The notes under the pieces are model-generated. The model searched no databases. It was given only the letters and a program-made list of their open reading frames with translations, and had not been told where the DNA came from. Below, piece after piece: positions 41,607 through 50,297 of a stretch of 64,000 nucleotides of DNA. The stretch spans positions 2,542,001 to 2,606,000 of the forward strand of contig NZ_AQXT01000002.1 of the NCBI RefSeq assembly GCF_000376805.1, given 5' to 3'. Each line of letters starts with the position of its first letter. The first letter of the stretch is position 1. Source of the DNA: Henriciella marina DSM 19595 (GTDB lineage: Bacteria > Pseudomonadota > Alphaproteobacteria > Caulobacterales > Hyphomonadaceae). The position numbers and the translations under genes were made by a program.

Positions 41607-43910
41607 CTACTGCTCACCTGTTTCCATTTCAGGCTCGACGTCGGACTCCATGCCGGGGCCGATGGCTTCATCGGACGGCTCTGGGCCTGCGCCGGTTGGG
41701 GCAGCTGGGCCGCCATCACCATCGCCGCGGTTCATGTGCGCCTGCGTGACGACATAGGCGCGGATGGCCTCTGAGTCCTCAGGGGTGAGAACGTCATCGA
41801 AGGCAACCATGCCATTGCTGGCAAGAGCGCCGTTCATCACGACGTTATTCCAGGCATCGGCGCTTGCGGTATAGGTCGACCAGCGAAGGTCCGGCAGCAC
41901 GCCGGAGCTGATGCCCAGAAGACCGTGGCAGACGCCGCAATTACGTGAGTAATGGATGAGGCCTGCTTCAAGCATTTCCTCGTCGCCGAAAGCTTCACTC
42001 TTTGGGGTCGGTTCGACAATAAGGTCGGTATCGAGCGGCGGTATTTCAGCCTCCCCGCCAAGCTTGAAGGTGATGACCTTGCCCAAGGCCGGTGGGACGG
42101 TGTCCTTGAACAGCATCCCGGCGGCCAGACCATAGGCATGACCCCAGCCGGTTGTGATGGTCACATATTGTTCGCCATCGACCTCGTAGGTCATCGGGCC
42201 TGACAGTGCGCCGGAGTTAAGCTGGTCGCTCCAAAGCTCTTCGCCAGTTGCTGCATCATAGGCAATGAAGCTACCGTCGAGCTTGCCCTGGAACACAATC
42301 CCGCTTGCGGTTGACAGGAGGCCGCCATTCCAGCCGGCTTCATGCTCAACTGTCCAGCGCGCTTCCTGTGCCACAGGGTCCCAGGCCACAAGTGTGCCTT
42401 TCGCGGCCGCGCGCAGTGCCTGCACAGTACCTTCGGGATAGCGCAGCGGCATGCCGGCGGAGAAGTCCATGCCGGTATTCCATTTGGATGGTTTCGAATT
42501 GAAGCGCGGATCAGTAATGTAGGCCTGACCCAGCTCCATTGCCGGAATGTAGACAAGGCCAAGGTCCGGATTCATCGCCATCGGATGCCAGTTATGGGCG
42601 CCATAGGGCGCAGGCACCTGAACGAAGCCGCTATAGGTGGCCGGATCATTATTGCGCGCTTCAGGGTTTTCGATCGGACGGCCGTCCTCATCGAGGCCTT
42701 CGGCCCAGTTGATGGTTGCGTAAGGCTCACCGGAGATGAGCTCCCCCGTTGCCGCATCCACGACATAGAAAAAGCCGTTCTTTGGCGCCTGCATCGCGAC
42801 GCGGCGGGTCTCACCATTCTCACCGAGCGGAAGCTCAGCCAGCATGATGTGCTGGGTCGCCGTATAGTCCCAATTGTCGCGCGGGGTGGTCTGATAGTGC
42901 CAGTTATATTCACCGGTATCGGCGTTCACTGCGACGATGGAGGAAACAAAAAGGTTGTCGCCATCACTGCTGGGGTCGCGAATGTCGGCATTCCAAGGCG
43001 ACCCGTTGCCGACGCCGAAGATGATCTGGTTGTTGACCTCGTCATAGACGATCGAGTCCCAGACAGTACCACCGCCGCCATCGGTGACCCAGGCGCCATC
43101 ATCGCCCCATGTCTCGTTCGCGAGTTCTGCGAAGATTGCGTCAGAGGCGGCGCCGTCCGGCTCCTTGTTGGGGTTCGGGACGGTGTAGAAACGCCAGTCC
43201 AGATCGCCCGTTTCTGCGTCATAGGCTGACAGATAGCCGCGAACGCCAAGTTCTGCGCCGCCATTGCCGATCAGTACATTGCCTTTGACGATGCGCGGGG
43301 CCCCGGTGATCGTGTAGGGCTTCGACTGGTCGACGGTGACCTTGCTCCATTCGACCTCGCCTGTTTCGGCGTCGAGCGCCTCAAGGCGGCCATCAATGAC
43401 ACCGACATAAACCTTGCCGTCATAGACGGCGACGCCGCGGTTCACGACATCGCAGCAGGCCTTTACGCCGACCGCTTTGTCGACCTCTGGATCGTATACC
43501 CAGAGCTCGTCACCCGTGACCGGGTCGAGGGCGTAAACCACCGACCACGAAGAGGTGAGGTACATGACGCCGTCGACGACGATCGGTGTGGACTCGATGC
43601 CGCGTCCTGTCTGAAGACCATAGGTCCAGGCGGGGGCAAGCTCACTGATGTTTTCCTCGGTGATGCCGGTCAGCCCGGAGTGGCGCTGCTCGTCATAGCT
43701 GCCATTATAGGTCAGCCACTCAGCAGGCGTATTGGCCGCATTTGCAAGACGCGCTTCATCGACACTGGCAGCGCCCGTAAGCGATGCTTCTGTGCCTGCT
43801 TCAGGCGGGGTGGGGGCTTGGACATTGGTACCGTCCTCAGACGGGTTTCCGCATGCCGTCAGCCAGAGTGCAGACAGCGTCGCTGTTGCAGCAAGGCGCA
43901 CAGGTTTCAT
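41607..43910 (-). CDS. PQQ-dependent alcohol dehydrogenase with C-terminal cytochrome c
   Basis: A 767-residue quinohemoprotein. The signal ends in a lipobox (LTAC20), so it is probably a lipoprotein on the periplasmic face. The eight-bladed PQQ propeller has the vicinal disulfide C152-C153 (KACCDVV), repeated W-motifs, and the catalytic-Asp region PRDNWDYTATQH. The residue two after the likely catalytic Asp is Thr, not Asp, which fits a calcium- rather than lanthanide-type site. The C-terminal cytochrome has C658-GV-C661-H662. It oxidises primary alcohols and passes electrons to the respiratory chain. No PQQ synthesis genes are in the window. Confidence 0.92.
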   Translation of the reverse strand: MKPVRLAATATLSALWLTACGNPSEDGTNVQAPTPPEAGTEASLTGAASVDEARLANAANTPAEWLTYNGSYDEQRHSGLTGITEENISELAPAWTYGLQTGRGIESTPIVVDGVMYLTSSWSVVYALDPVTGDELWVYDPEVDKAVGVKACCDVVNRGVAVYDGKVYVGVIDGRLEALDAETGEVEWSKVTVDQSKPYTITGAPRIVKGNVLIGNGGAELGVRGYLSAYDAETGDLDWRFYTVPNPNKEPDGAASDAIFAELANETWGDDGAWVTDGGGGTVWDSIVYDEVNNQIIFGVGNGSPWNADIRDPSSDGDNLFVSSIVAVNADTGEYNWHYQTTPRDNWDYTATQHIMLAELPLGENGETRRVAMQAPKNGFFYVVDAATGELISGEPYATINWAEGLDEDGRPIENPEARNNDPATYSGFVQVPAPYGAHNWHPMAMNPDLGLVYIPAMELGQAYITDPRFNSKPSKWNTGMDFSAGMPLRYPEGTVQALRAAAKGTLVAWDPVAQEARWTVEHEAGWNGGLLSTASGIVFQGKLDGSFIAYDAATGEELWSDQLNSGALSGPMTYEVDGEQYVTITTGWGHAYGLAAGMLFKDTVPPALGKVITFKLGGEAEIPPLDTDLIVEPTPKSEAFGDEEMLEAGLIHYSRNCGVCHGLLGISSGVLPDLRWSTYTASADAWNNVVMNGALASNGMVAFDDVLTPEDSEAIRAYVVTQAHMNRGDGDGGPAAPTGAGPEPSDEAIGPGMESDVEPEMETGEQ

Positions 43911-44028
43911 GATCCCTCCGGTGTTTCCTCAGATCGGCCCGTTCTTCTGGAGGCCGACACACGCTGCATGCTACGGGTTTCGCAGACCTTGTCGAGGCGG
44001 ACGCAGGGTAAGGGACGCGCCCAAAAAG

Positions 44029-44907
44029 TTAACGGGTCGAAGCCGCCATGAGATCGGCCTGGGCGGCATTGATGGCACCCACCACGGCAGCTTGCCAGTC
44101 CTTCAAGGACGCCGCCCGTTGGGCTTCCGGGGGAAAACTCACCGACCGGGACGCGCTGACGACACCGCCGACGAACCGGTTTCCCCGTGGGACAAAGCCT
44201 GACAGTGCCTCGGCAGCGTTCGCGCCCTGTGCGCCGTAGCCGGGCACCAGGAAGAGGGCATGCGGTGCGAGGTCTCGCAGGCGGCGGGCCTCATCCGGGC
44301 CGGTTGCACCTGTCACGAGCATCAGGCCCGACCAGCCGCTGTCGCCCTTGAGGCGTTCGATCATCGGGGCAAGAGCTTCGACCACGCGCTCGAAAAGCGG
44401 CGCGCCTTCAAGTGCCTTGGACTGGAAATCGGCTGAGCCGGGATTGGATGTACGGGCTAGAACGATCACGCCTTTTGCGTTCTCTTCGGCGGCGCGGACG
44501 TGCGGCTCCAGCGTGTCGATGCCCATATAGGGGTTCACCGTCAGGGCGTCACACGGGAAGGGCGCATCTGCGGTGAGGAAAGCCGAAGCATAGCCCTCTG
44601 CGGTGGATCCAATATCGCCGCGTTTGGCATCCATGAGGACGGTCAGGCCAGCGTCCCGCGCGGCCTCAAGAATGACGGCCAGCGCCCGCATACCCTGCCA
44701 GCCATGACGCTCATAGAAGGCAGACTGTGGTTTGATCGCCCCGGCGCGGCCTTTTACGGCCTCGATCATGGCGAGACCCCAGGCTTCGAGACCCTCCGGC
44801 GTGTCGCCGCCGAAAAGGGCCGGCACACGGCCCGCATGAGGGTCCAGTCCGACGCACAGCGGTCCGAACTCATCGGTTGCGGCAACAAGGCGATCGGCAA
44901 AACTCAT
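44029..44907 (-). CDS. pyrF: Orotidine-5'-phosphate decarboxylase (type 2)
   Basis: A 292-residue enzyme for the last step of UMP synthesis. The active-site LMDAKRGDIGSTAEGYA carries the catalytic Lys and Asp of the type 2 group, which is longer than E. coli PyrF. CVGLDPH opens the barrel, and VTGATGPDEARRLRDL and FLVPGYGAQGANA follow. The start overlaps the upstream protease stop by four bases, so pyrF may be translated as the second gene of that unit. That pairing is unusual. Confidence 0.93.
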   Translation of the reverse strand: MSFADRLVAATDEFGPLCVGLDPHAGRVPALFGGDTPEGLEAWGLAMIEAVKGRAGAIKPQSAFYERHGWQGMRALAVILEAARDAGLTVLMDAKRGDIGSTAEGYASAFLTADAPFPCDALTVNPYMGIDTLEPHVRAAEENAKGVIVLARTSNPGSADFQSKALEGAPLFERVVEALAPMIERLKGDSGWSGLMLVTGATGPDEARRLRDLAPHALFLVPGYGAQGANAAEALSGFVPRGNRFVGGVVSASRSVSFPPEAQRAASLKDWQAAVVGAINAAQADLMAASTR

Positions 44908-45749
44908 AGGGCGCCCGCCTCCATGGGTTCATCCACCTGGCAGGCGACTTTGACGACCTGCAGGCTCTGTCGGACGCGGTCGGCCGAGCCGCCATAGTTG
45001 CTTGGCTCGAAAGGCACGGGGCGTTCACCAAGCGGGACGACATCCTGTTCGGCGAGGAACGTCCGGATGGTCTCAGGCGAGGCGCTATAAAGGCGTCCAC
45101 GGCGCGGGCTCTCGGCGATAATCACGCCGCGTACCTTGCCCTCTGCGTCGTAGACCGGTCCGCCGCTGAGTCCACCAAGCGTGCCATCGAGGTCTGACGT
45201 GCGTCCTGTTTCGGCCCAGGCGAGAACTGATTCCTCGCCAACGCGTCGGCCCCTCGAAATAAGTCTTGAGCGGGAGATAAGCCGGCTCGCCGCTTCTCCG
45301 GGCCGGCCCTGCGGATAGCCGACATGATAGCCATAGCTGCCGACCTCCAGATCATTCGAGATATCGAGCGCAACGGGTGCCATGCTGGGCGGCGCATAAA
45401 GGAGCGCCAGGTCGTTCGTGTCCGATAATGAGACATCGCGGACAGGCAGATAGCGGTTGGGTGCCACAAGAAGGGACACATCGCTGCACCCGTCGACCAC
45501 GTGTCGGGCGGTCAGCCAGTATCCATCGGTGTTGATCGAGAAGGCCGTGCCGATCCCGTCCCGGGGCGCTTCAACGCGCACGAGAACGGCTTCATCGAAG
45601 GCGGATGGCGGCGGCAGGGTCGCGCCTTCCCGCTCAATCGAGTCCGGTGTCGCGGGCGGCGCATCCTGGTTCGGCGAAATGGAAAACACGCCGATGACGA
45701 GCGCCCCAAGCGCAGCCAGGTAGAAGATCCAGTCAGGTATGTATCTCAC
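44904..45749 (-). CDS. Membrane-anchored trypsin-like serine protease
   Basis: A 281-residue protein. An N-terminal membrane segment (WIFYLAALGALVIGVFSI) is followed by a chymotrypsin-fold domain with catalytic H83 (TARHVVDGC), D113 (TNDLALL) and S195 (GGLSGGPVYD). There is no PDZ domain, so it is not DegP-like. It presumably acts in the periplasm; the substrate is unknown. It overlaps pyrF by four bases and follows the DUF350 gene by about 20, so the three read as one unit. Confidence 0.85.
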   Translation of the reverse strand: MRYIPDWIFYLAALGALVIGVFSISPNQDAPPATPDSIEREGATLPPPSAFDEAVLVRVEAPRDGIGTAFSINTDGYWLTARHVVDGCSDVSLLVAPNRYLPVRDVSLSDTNDLALLYAPPSMAPVALDISNDLEVGSYGYHVGYPQGRPGEAASRLISRSRLISRGRRVGEESVLAWAETGRTSDLDGTLGGLSGGPVYDAEGKVRGVIIAESPRRGRLYSASPETIRTFLAEQDVVPLGERPVPFEPSNYGGSADRVRQSLQVVKVACQVDEPMEAGAL

Positions 45750-45770
45750 AATCGATGCGCCTCCTTGGGG

Positions 45771-46202
45771 CTAGAAGCGCTGCAGCGCTGGATCCCAGAG
45801 GCCGGCGGCGAGGAGCATGGCACTTGCGATCTTGGTTCCGATGAGAACGATCGCGGCGCCCGCCTCATCGGCCTGGATACGCTTCGGGAGGTCACCGAGG
45901 AGGAGGTCGGTCAATCTGTAGGCCAGAAGCTGGAGGATAAGGGAGACGAGGCCCCAGAGAACCAGGTCCGCCAAGGACACGCTGGAGGCAAGACAGGAGG
46001 CCAGCGGGATGGCAAGGCCGACAATCGCGCCGGATAGGGCAAGACCTGCAGTGCCGTTGCCGCCGCGTACCAGCGCCAGTTCCTTCCAGGGTGTCAGCAA
46101 TATGTAGATCGCGACCGCGAGGATCAGCATGAGACCGGCGGTACCGGTCCACATCAGGAAAGTCGGAAAACCTTCCTGAAAGGACTGAAAGACTGAACCC
46201 AT
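45771..46202 (-). CDS. DUF350 membrane protein
   Basis: A 143-residue protein with four hydrophobic segments in two related halves (TGTAGLMLILAVAIYILLTP...GGNGTAGLALSGAIVGLAIPLAS and LADLVLWGLVSLILQLLAYRL...GAAIVLIGTKIASAMLLAAG). This is the internal duplication typical of DUF350 (UPF0719), whose function is unknown. The ATG at 46202 has GAGG upstream; the longer frame is noise. It leads the protease-pyrF unit and is divergent from bdhA. Confidence 0.85.
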   Translation of the reverse strand: MGSVFQSFQEGFPTFLMWTGTAGLMLILAVAIYILLTPWKELALVRGGNGTAGLALSGAIVGLAIPLASCLASSVSLADLVLWGLVSLILQLLAYRLTDLLLGDLPKRIQADEAGAAIVLIGTKIASAMLLAAGLWDPALQRF

Positions 46203-46229
46203 GGCAACCTCTACTATTCTGTTGTGACG

Positions 46230-46251
46230 GTCTGTCCTAGACAAGGCAGAC
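46230..46251. promoter_or_regulatory. Nested inverted repeat in the DUF350-bdhA divergent gap
   Basis: GTCTG (46230-46234) pairs with CAGAC (46247-46251), and inside it TGTC (46233-46236) pairs with GACA (46240-46243). It lies in the 76-base divergent gap and could be an operator. Position is the only functional evidence. Confidence 0.25.
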
Positions 46252-46278
46252 ACCTCACTCAAGCAGAACGGATGCCAC

Positions 46279-47064
46279 ATGTTGCATAAGGGAAAAACCG
46301 CGCTCGTAACCGGCTCAACCAGCGGTATTGGCAAAGCCATTGCGAAAGCCTTTGCACGGGAAGGCGCGAATGTTGTTCTGAACGGGCTGGTCAAACCTGG
46401 CGAAGACGAAGCGCTGGTCAAGGAATTCAAGTCTGAGTTCGATGTCGAGGTGGGGTTCTCGGGGGCAAATTTGACAGACCCCGAAGCCATTGAGGGCCTG
46501 ATCGGCTATACGGTTCGCGAGTTTGGCGGCGTCGACATCCTCGCCAATAATGCAGGTGTCCAGCATGTCTCGCCGATCGAGGATTTTCCGGTCGACAAGT
46601 GGGATCTGATCATTGCGCTCAATCTGACAGCGGCGTTCCACACGACGCGGATGGTGATGGGGCCGATGAAGGAAAAGGGATGGGGCCGCATCATCAACAC
46701 GGCCAGTGCGCACGCGCTTGTCGCCTCGCCGTTCAAATCCGCCTATGTCGCCGCCAAGCACGGCATTGCGGGCCTGACCAAGGTGGTCGCGCTGGAGGGT
46801 GCGCAATCAGGTGTTCGCTGTAACGCCATCTGCCCGGGCTATGTGCACACGCCGTTGGTCGATGCGCAGATTGCCGATACTGCCAGGGCGCGTGGCATCA
46901 GCGAAGAAGAGGTCAAACAGACCGTTCTGCTGGCTGCGCAACCGACCAAGGAATTTGTGACCGCCGAACAGGTTGGCGACATGGCGGTCTTCCTGACCAG
47001 CCCGTCCGCGAACCAGATCAATGGTGCCCTCATGCAGATGGATGGCGGTTGGGTCGCGCAGTAA
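46279..47064 (+). CDS. bdhA: D-3-hydroxybutyrate dehydrogenase
   Basis: A 261-residue SDR. VTGSTSGIGKAIA binds NAD, NNAGVQH is characteristic of 3-hydroxybutyrate dehydrogenases, and the active site is Y156-x3-K160 (YVAAKHG). The end motif NQINGALMQMDGGWVAQ also matches this subfamily. It interconverts 3-hydroxybutyrate and acetoacetate in polyhydroxybutyrate or ketone metabolism. A 3-hydroxyacyl-CoA dehydrogenase elsewhere in the window (60.5-61.4 kb) is metabolically related but not linked. Confidence 0.9.
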   Translation: MLHKGKTALVTGSTSGIGKAIAKAFAREGANVVLNGLVKPGEDEALVKEFKSEFDVEVGFSGANLTDPEAIEGLIGYTVREFGGVDILANNAGVQHVSPIEDFPVDKWDLIIALNLTAAFHTTRMVMGPMKEKGWGRIINTASAHALVASPFKSAYVAAKHGIAGLTKVVALEGAQSGVRCNAICPGYVHTPLVDAQIADTARARGISEEEVKQTVLLAAQPTKEFVTAEQVGDMAVFLTSPSANQINGALMQMDGGWVAQ

Positions 47065-47089
47065 GCGCGTCCAATAGGCGCGCCCTGAT

Positions 47090-48361
47090 CTATTCTTCTT
47101 CTGGCTCTTCCGGCATCGGCGCGACGCGCAGGCCCGTGATCTGGTTGCGGGTCTTGCGGATGATGTCGAAGCGGTGACCGTGGAAGGCAAAGCGCTGACC
47201 CGGTTCCGGGATCGTCTGGGCTTCGTGAATGACGAGGCCTGCGACCGTGACGGCTTCCTCATCGGGAAGCTGCCAGCCGGTTGCCCGGTTGAGGTCGCGG
47301 ATCGTCACCCAGCCCTCGGTGATGACCGAGCCGTCCGATTGCGGGCGCACGCCCTGAACGGGCACGTCGTGCTCGTCGCGAATATCGCCGACAATCTCTT
47401 CCAGAATGTCTTCCAGCGTCAGAAGGCCCTGCAGCTCGCCATATTCATCGATCACGAGCGCGAAGTGATTGCGCTGCTTAAGGAAGAGGTCGAGCTGGTC
47501 CTGTAGTGGGGTCGTTTCGGGTACGAACCAGGGCTCCCGCAGCAGCTCCGTCATATCGATGCCGTCAATCGTGCCCTTTTGCTGCACGACGGCGCGCAAA
47601 AGATCTTTGACGTGCAGGATGCCGGTAATCTCGTCATCCTCTGCATTGTAGAGCGGGATGCGTGTATGCGGGCTGTTGAGGGCTTGCCGGATGATCTCGC
47701 CGGAGGTCTGTGTGCTGTCCAGCATGGTGATGTTCTTGCGGTGGATCATCACCTCTTCGACGGTCATGTCCTTGAGGTCGAGCGCGCCGACAAGCCGGTG
47801 GCGGTCCGCCTCGTCCACACCGCCTTCGAAATGGTGGTAATCAATCGCGCCGCGGATTTCCTCTTCGGCCGTGAAATCTGCATCCGGGGCCGCCGCGCCG
47901 ATCATGCGAAGCGTGAAATTCACGATCGTCTGGATAATGATGACGATCCAGGCGGCCCCTGCAACCAGCCAGGAAATCGGCTTTGCAACGGACATGGCCA
48001 TACGGTCGGCGCGGGTGATGGCATAGGTCTTCGGCAGGACTTCGGCGAAAATAAGCACCAGGATGGTCATCACGGCGGTTGCGACCGCAACACCGGCAGC
48101 GCCTGGCATCAGCGAGGCAAACAGCGTTGTGGCCAGCGCCGACGCAAGGATATTGACGAGGTTATTGCCGAGCAGGATTGCGCCGATCAGCCTCTCACGG
48201 TCTGAGAGAAGCCCTGTGACTTTCGCCGCCCGCTTGTCACCGTCGCGCTCGAGCTGGTGCATCCGTGTGCGAGAGGCGGCCGTCAGCGCAGTTTCGGAGC
48301 CTGAAAAGAAAGCCGACATCCCAAGCAGGCACAGGATGGCGATAAATGTTCCAATAATCAT
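47090..48361 (-). CDS. CNNM/CorC-type membrane protein (hemolysin-C family)
   Basis: A 423-residue protein. An N-terminal DUF21/CNNM membrane domain (GMSAFFSGSETALTAASRTRMHQLE) is followed by two CBS domains (VMIHRKNITMLDSTQ, DDEITGILHVKDLL, FALVIDEYGELQGLLTLEDIL) and the CorC_HlyC C-terminal domain (DLNRATGWQLPDEEAVTVAGLV). Family members act in magnesium or other divalent cation homeostasis; the older 'hemolysin' name is misleading. It starts three bases after the aroB stop, as the third gene of aroK-aroB-corC. Confidence 0.9.
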   Translation of the reverse strand: MIIGTFIAILCLLGMSAFFSGSETALTAASRTRMHQLERDGDKRAAKVTGLLSDRERLIGAILLGNNLVNILASALATTLFASLMPGAAGVAVATAVMTILVLIFAEVLPKTYAITRADRMAMSVAKPISWLVAGAAWIVIIIQTIVNFTLRMIGAAAPDADFTAEEEIRGAIDYHHFEGGVDEADRHRLVGALDLKDMTVEEVMIHRKNITMLDSTQTSGEIIRQALNSPHTRIPLYNAEDDEITGILHVKDLLRAVVQQKGTIDGIDMTELLREPWFVPETTPLQDQLDLFLKQRNHFALVIDEYGELQGLLTLEDILEEIVGDIRDEHDVPVQGVRPQSDGSVITEGWVTIRDLNRATGWQLPDEEAVTVAGLVIHEAQTIPEPGQRFAFHGHRFDIIRKTRNQITGLRVAPMPEEPEEE

Positions 48362-48364
48362 GGC

Positions 48365-49495
48365 TTAGCTCCGCTGGAGCTCCTCTTGTAGAAATTCGCC
48401 AACATCGGCGAGGTCTGCATCAGGCTGGATGAATGCCTTGCCAAGGCCACGCGCAAGGATGAGCGGGACACGGCCTGCGCGGCCCTTCTTGTCCTGCTTC
48501 ATCGCTTCGACGAGCGCATCGGATGGATATGGCCCCCCTGGTAAGCGCTTCAATTGTGTCACCAGACCCGCCTTTTCAAGCAGCGCCTCAGCGCGGGCAG
48601 CGTCCTCTGCCTGCATCAGACCCTGGCGGGCCGAATAATGAAGGGCGAGCGTCATGCCAGCAGCGACCGCTTCGCCGTGCAGGAGGGACGACTGGAAACC
48701 GTTTGCCGCTTCCAGCGCGTGGCCAAAAGTGTGGCCAAGGTTGAGAAGCGCCCGGACACCGGATTCGCGCTCATCCTGAGAGACGATGCGCGCCTTGGCG
48801 CGGCAGGAGATGGCAACCGCCTCGGCAAGCGCATCCTGATCGAGGTCGACCACGCGTTTGCCGTTCAGTTCCAGCCAGTCGAAAAAGTTCGGGTCGTCGA
48901 TAAGCGCGTACTTGACGATCTCTGCATAGCCGGCGAGGCGTTCGCGTTCAGGCAGGGTCGAGAGGAGTTTCGTATCGGCAAGGACCAGGGCGGGCTGATA
49001 GAAGCTGCCGATGAGATTCTTGCCCTGCGCTGCGTTGACGGCTGTCTTGCCACCGACGGAGCTATCCACCTGCGCCAGAAGTGTTGTCGGGATCTGCACG
49101 AAGGTCATGCCGCGCTTCATGAGCGAAGCAGCAAGACCCGTCAGGTCGCCGACAATGCCGCCGCCGAGGGCGACAAGCACATCATCACGTCCCGCACCCT
49201 CGGACAGAAGCCAGTCGAGCACCTCGCCAAGCACAGCCCAGCTTTTTGAGCCTTCGCCGGGGGAGACAGCCTTGAGGCGCATCTGCAGGTCAGCCTCGGC
49301 GAGGCTTTTCTCAAGCTGGCCAGCATAGAACCCGCCAACCGTACCATCTGTCAGAACGAAAACGCGCGGCTGGCGCACTAAGGGCGCGATATAGCGACCA
49401 GCTACGTCCAGGAGACCGGCGCCGATCTCGATATCATAGCTGCGCGTGCCAAGCTCCACCCGGACGGTGTGGAGGGCAGCAAGGGTCTCAGTCAT
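48365..49495 (-). CDS. aroB: 3-dehydroquinate synthase
   Basis: A 376-residue enzyme for the second step of the shikimate pathway. It has NAD and zinc-binding patterns: ALGGGIVGDLTGLAASLMKRG, PTTLLAQVDSSVGGKTAVN, RERLAGYAEIVKYALI and LNLGHTFGHALEA (zinc His residues). The ATG at 49495 is read within the aroK stop region (ATGACTGA, 8-base overlap) and gives the normal length; an earlier start seven codons upstream is possible. aroK, aroB and corC are a conserved unit in this class. Confidence 0.95.
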   Translation of the reverse strand: MTETLAALHTVRVELGTRSYDIEIGAGLLDVAGRYIAPLVRQPRVFVLTDGTVGGFYAGQLEKSLAEADLQMRLKAVSPGEGSKSWAVLGEVLDWLLSEGAGRDDVLVALGGGIVGDLTGLAASLMKRGMTFVQIPTTLLAQVDSSVGGKTAVNAAQGKNLIGSFYQPALVLADTKLLSTLPERERLAGYAEIVKYALIDDPNFFDWLELNGKRVVDLDQDALAEAVAISCRAKARIVSQDERESGVRALLNLGHTFGHALEAANGFQSSLLHGEAVAAGMTLALHYSARQGLMQAEDAARAEALLEKAGLVTQLKRLPGGPYPSDALVEAMKQDKKGRAGRVPLILARGLGKAFIQPDADLADVGEFLQEELQRS

Positions 49496-50069
49496 TATGG
49501 GTCTGGCTCCATTCATCTAGCGCCTGGAGAATACTATTGACCGTTGCGCGATGCGGACCTTCCACGCTTGTCACGACGAGGTCGGCCTTCTCGTAGATCG
49601 GCGATCTCTCGTCAAGGAGGCGGCCCAGTACGCCTTTCGGATCGTCTGCCCTGAGAAGCGGGCGATGGCTTCGCCGGGAAACCCGCCGCCAGAGCGTCTC
49701 GAGGTCGGCATTCAGCCAGATGGTAATTGCCTTGTCCCGCAAGAGATCGCGCGTTTCCGGATTAAGATAGGCCCCGCCGCCTGTTGCAAGGACATGAGGT
49801 GCCTCGCTGAGCAGGCGTTCGAGCACACGGCGCTCGCCACGGCGGAATTCGTCTTCGCCATGCAGCGAGAAGATGTCGGAAATGGAGAGGCCTGCGGCTT
49901 TCTCTATCTCATTATCGCTATCATAGAACTGTCGGCCAAGCGCCTCCGCGAGTCGCCGCCCGACGGTTGATTTGCCAGCGCCCATCAGCCCGACAAGCGC
50001 GACAGTGCGATTCGAAATGGCTTGCCCTATTTGTGCCGGGTCAGCGGTGTAACTACTCTTTGCGGTCAT
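49488..50069 (-). CDS. aroK: Shikimate kinase
   Basis: A 193-residue P-loop kinase. Walker A is G27-LMGAGKS34. The shikimate-binding DSDNEIEKAAG and FRRGERRVLERLL follow, with the lid/adenine region RRSHRPLLRADDP. An N-terminal extension of about 20 residues precedes the core, common in alphaproteobacteria. It phosphorylates shikimate and is overlapped by the aroB start, indicating translational coupling. The gene is divergent from the 44-residue protein gene. Confidence 0.95.
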   Translation of the reverse strand: MTAKSSYTADPAQIGQAISNRTVALVGLMGAGKSTVGRRLAEALGRQFYDSDNEIEKAAGLSISDIFSLHGEDEFRRGERRVLERLLSEAPHVLATGGGAYLNPETRDLLRDKAITIWLNADLETLWRRVSRRSHRPLLRADDPKGVLGRLLDERSPIYEKADLVVTSVEGPHRATVNSILQALDEWSQTHND

Positions 50070-50162
50070 GGGCTTTTAAGCTCGCTCATGAGTGTCCTAT
50101 ACAGGCTCGACGTCGACGAGCAACAATCGCGGTGAAGCTACCGCCAAAGAGGTCTCTGAAGA

Positions 50163-50297
50163 ATGCGTAAATGGTTCATCCTGTTCGCTGTCCTGATAAT
50201 CGGTGTGGTCGCTGCGCTTTGGTGGCTTGGCAGCGAGGTCGACAATGCGCGCCCCGATGACGGCGAAGTGCGGATGGAGATCGAAAATGTCTTCTAG
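50163..50297 (+). CDS. Small single-pass membrane protein, 44 residues
   Basis: A short gene: one membrane helix (KWFILFAVLIIGVVAALWWLG), then an acidic tail (SEVDNARPDDGEVRMEIENVF). GAGG precedes the ATG, and the 3' end overlaps the start of the next, larger gene by 11 bases, which is a strong sign that both are translated and coupled. No family recognised. It is divergent from aroK across a 93-base gap. Confidence 0.7.
   Translation: MRKWFILFAVLIIGVVAALWWLGSEVDNARPDDGEVRMEIENVF

Noticed and set aside
42342-43229. 295-residue plus-strand frame opposite the PQQ dehydrogenase
   Set aside because: Complement of a long conserved beta-propeller gene; no start context.
41607-43910. Lanthanide-dependent alcohol dehydrogenase
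   Set aside because: The residue two positions after the likely catalytic Asp is Thr (W-D-Y-T) rather than the Asp diagnostic of lanthanide-type enzymes.
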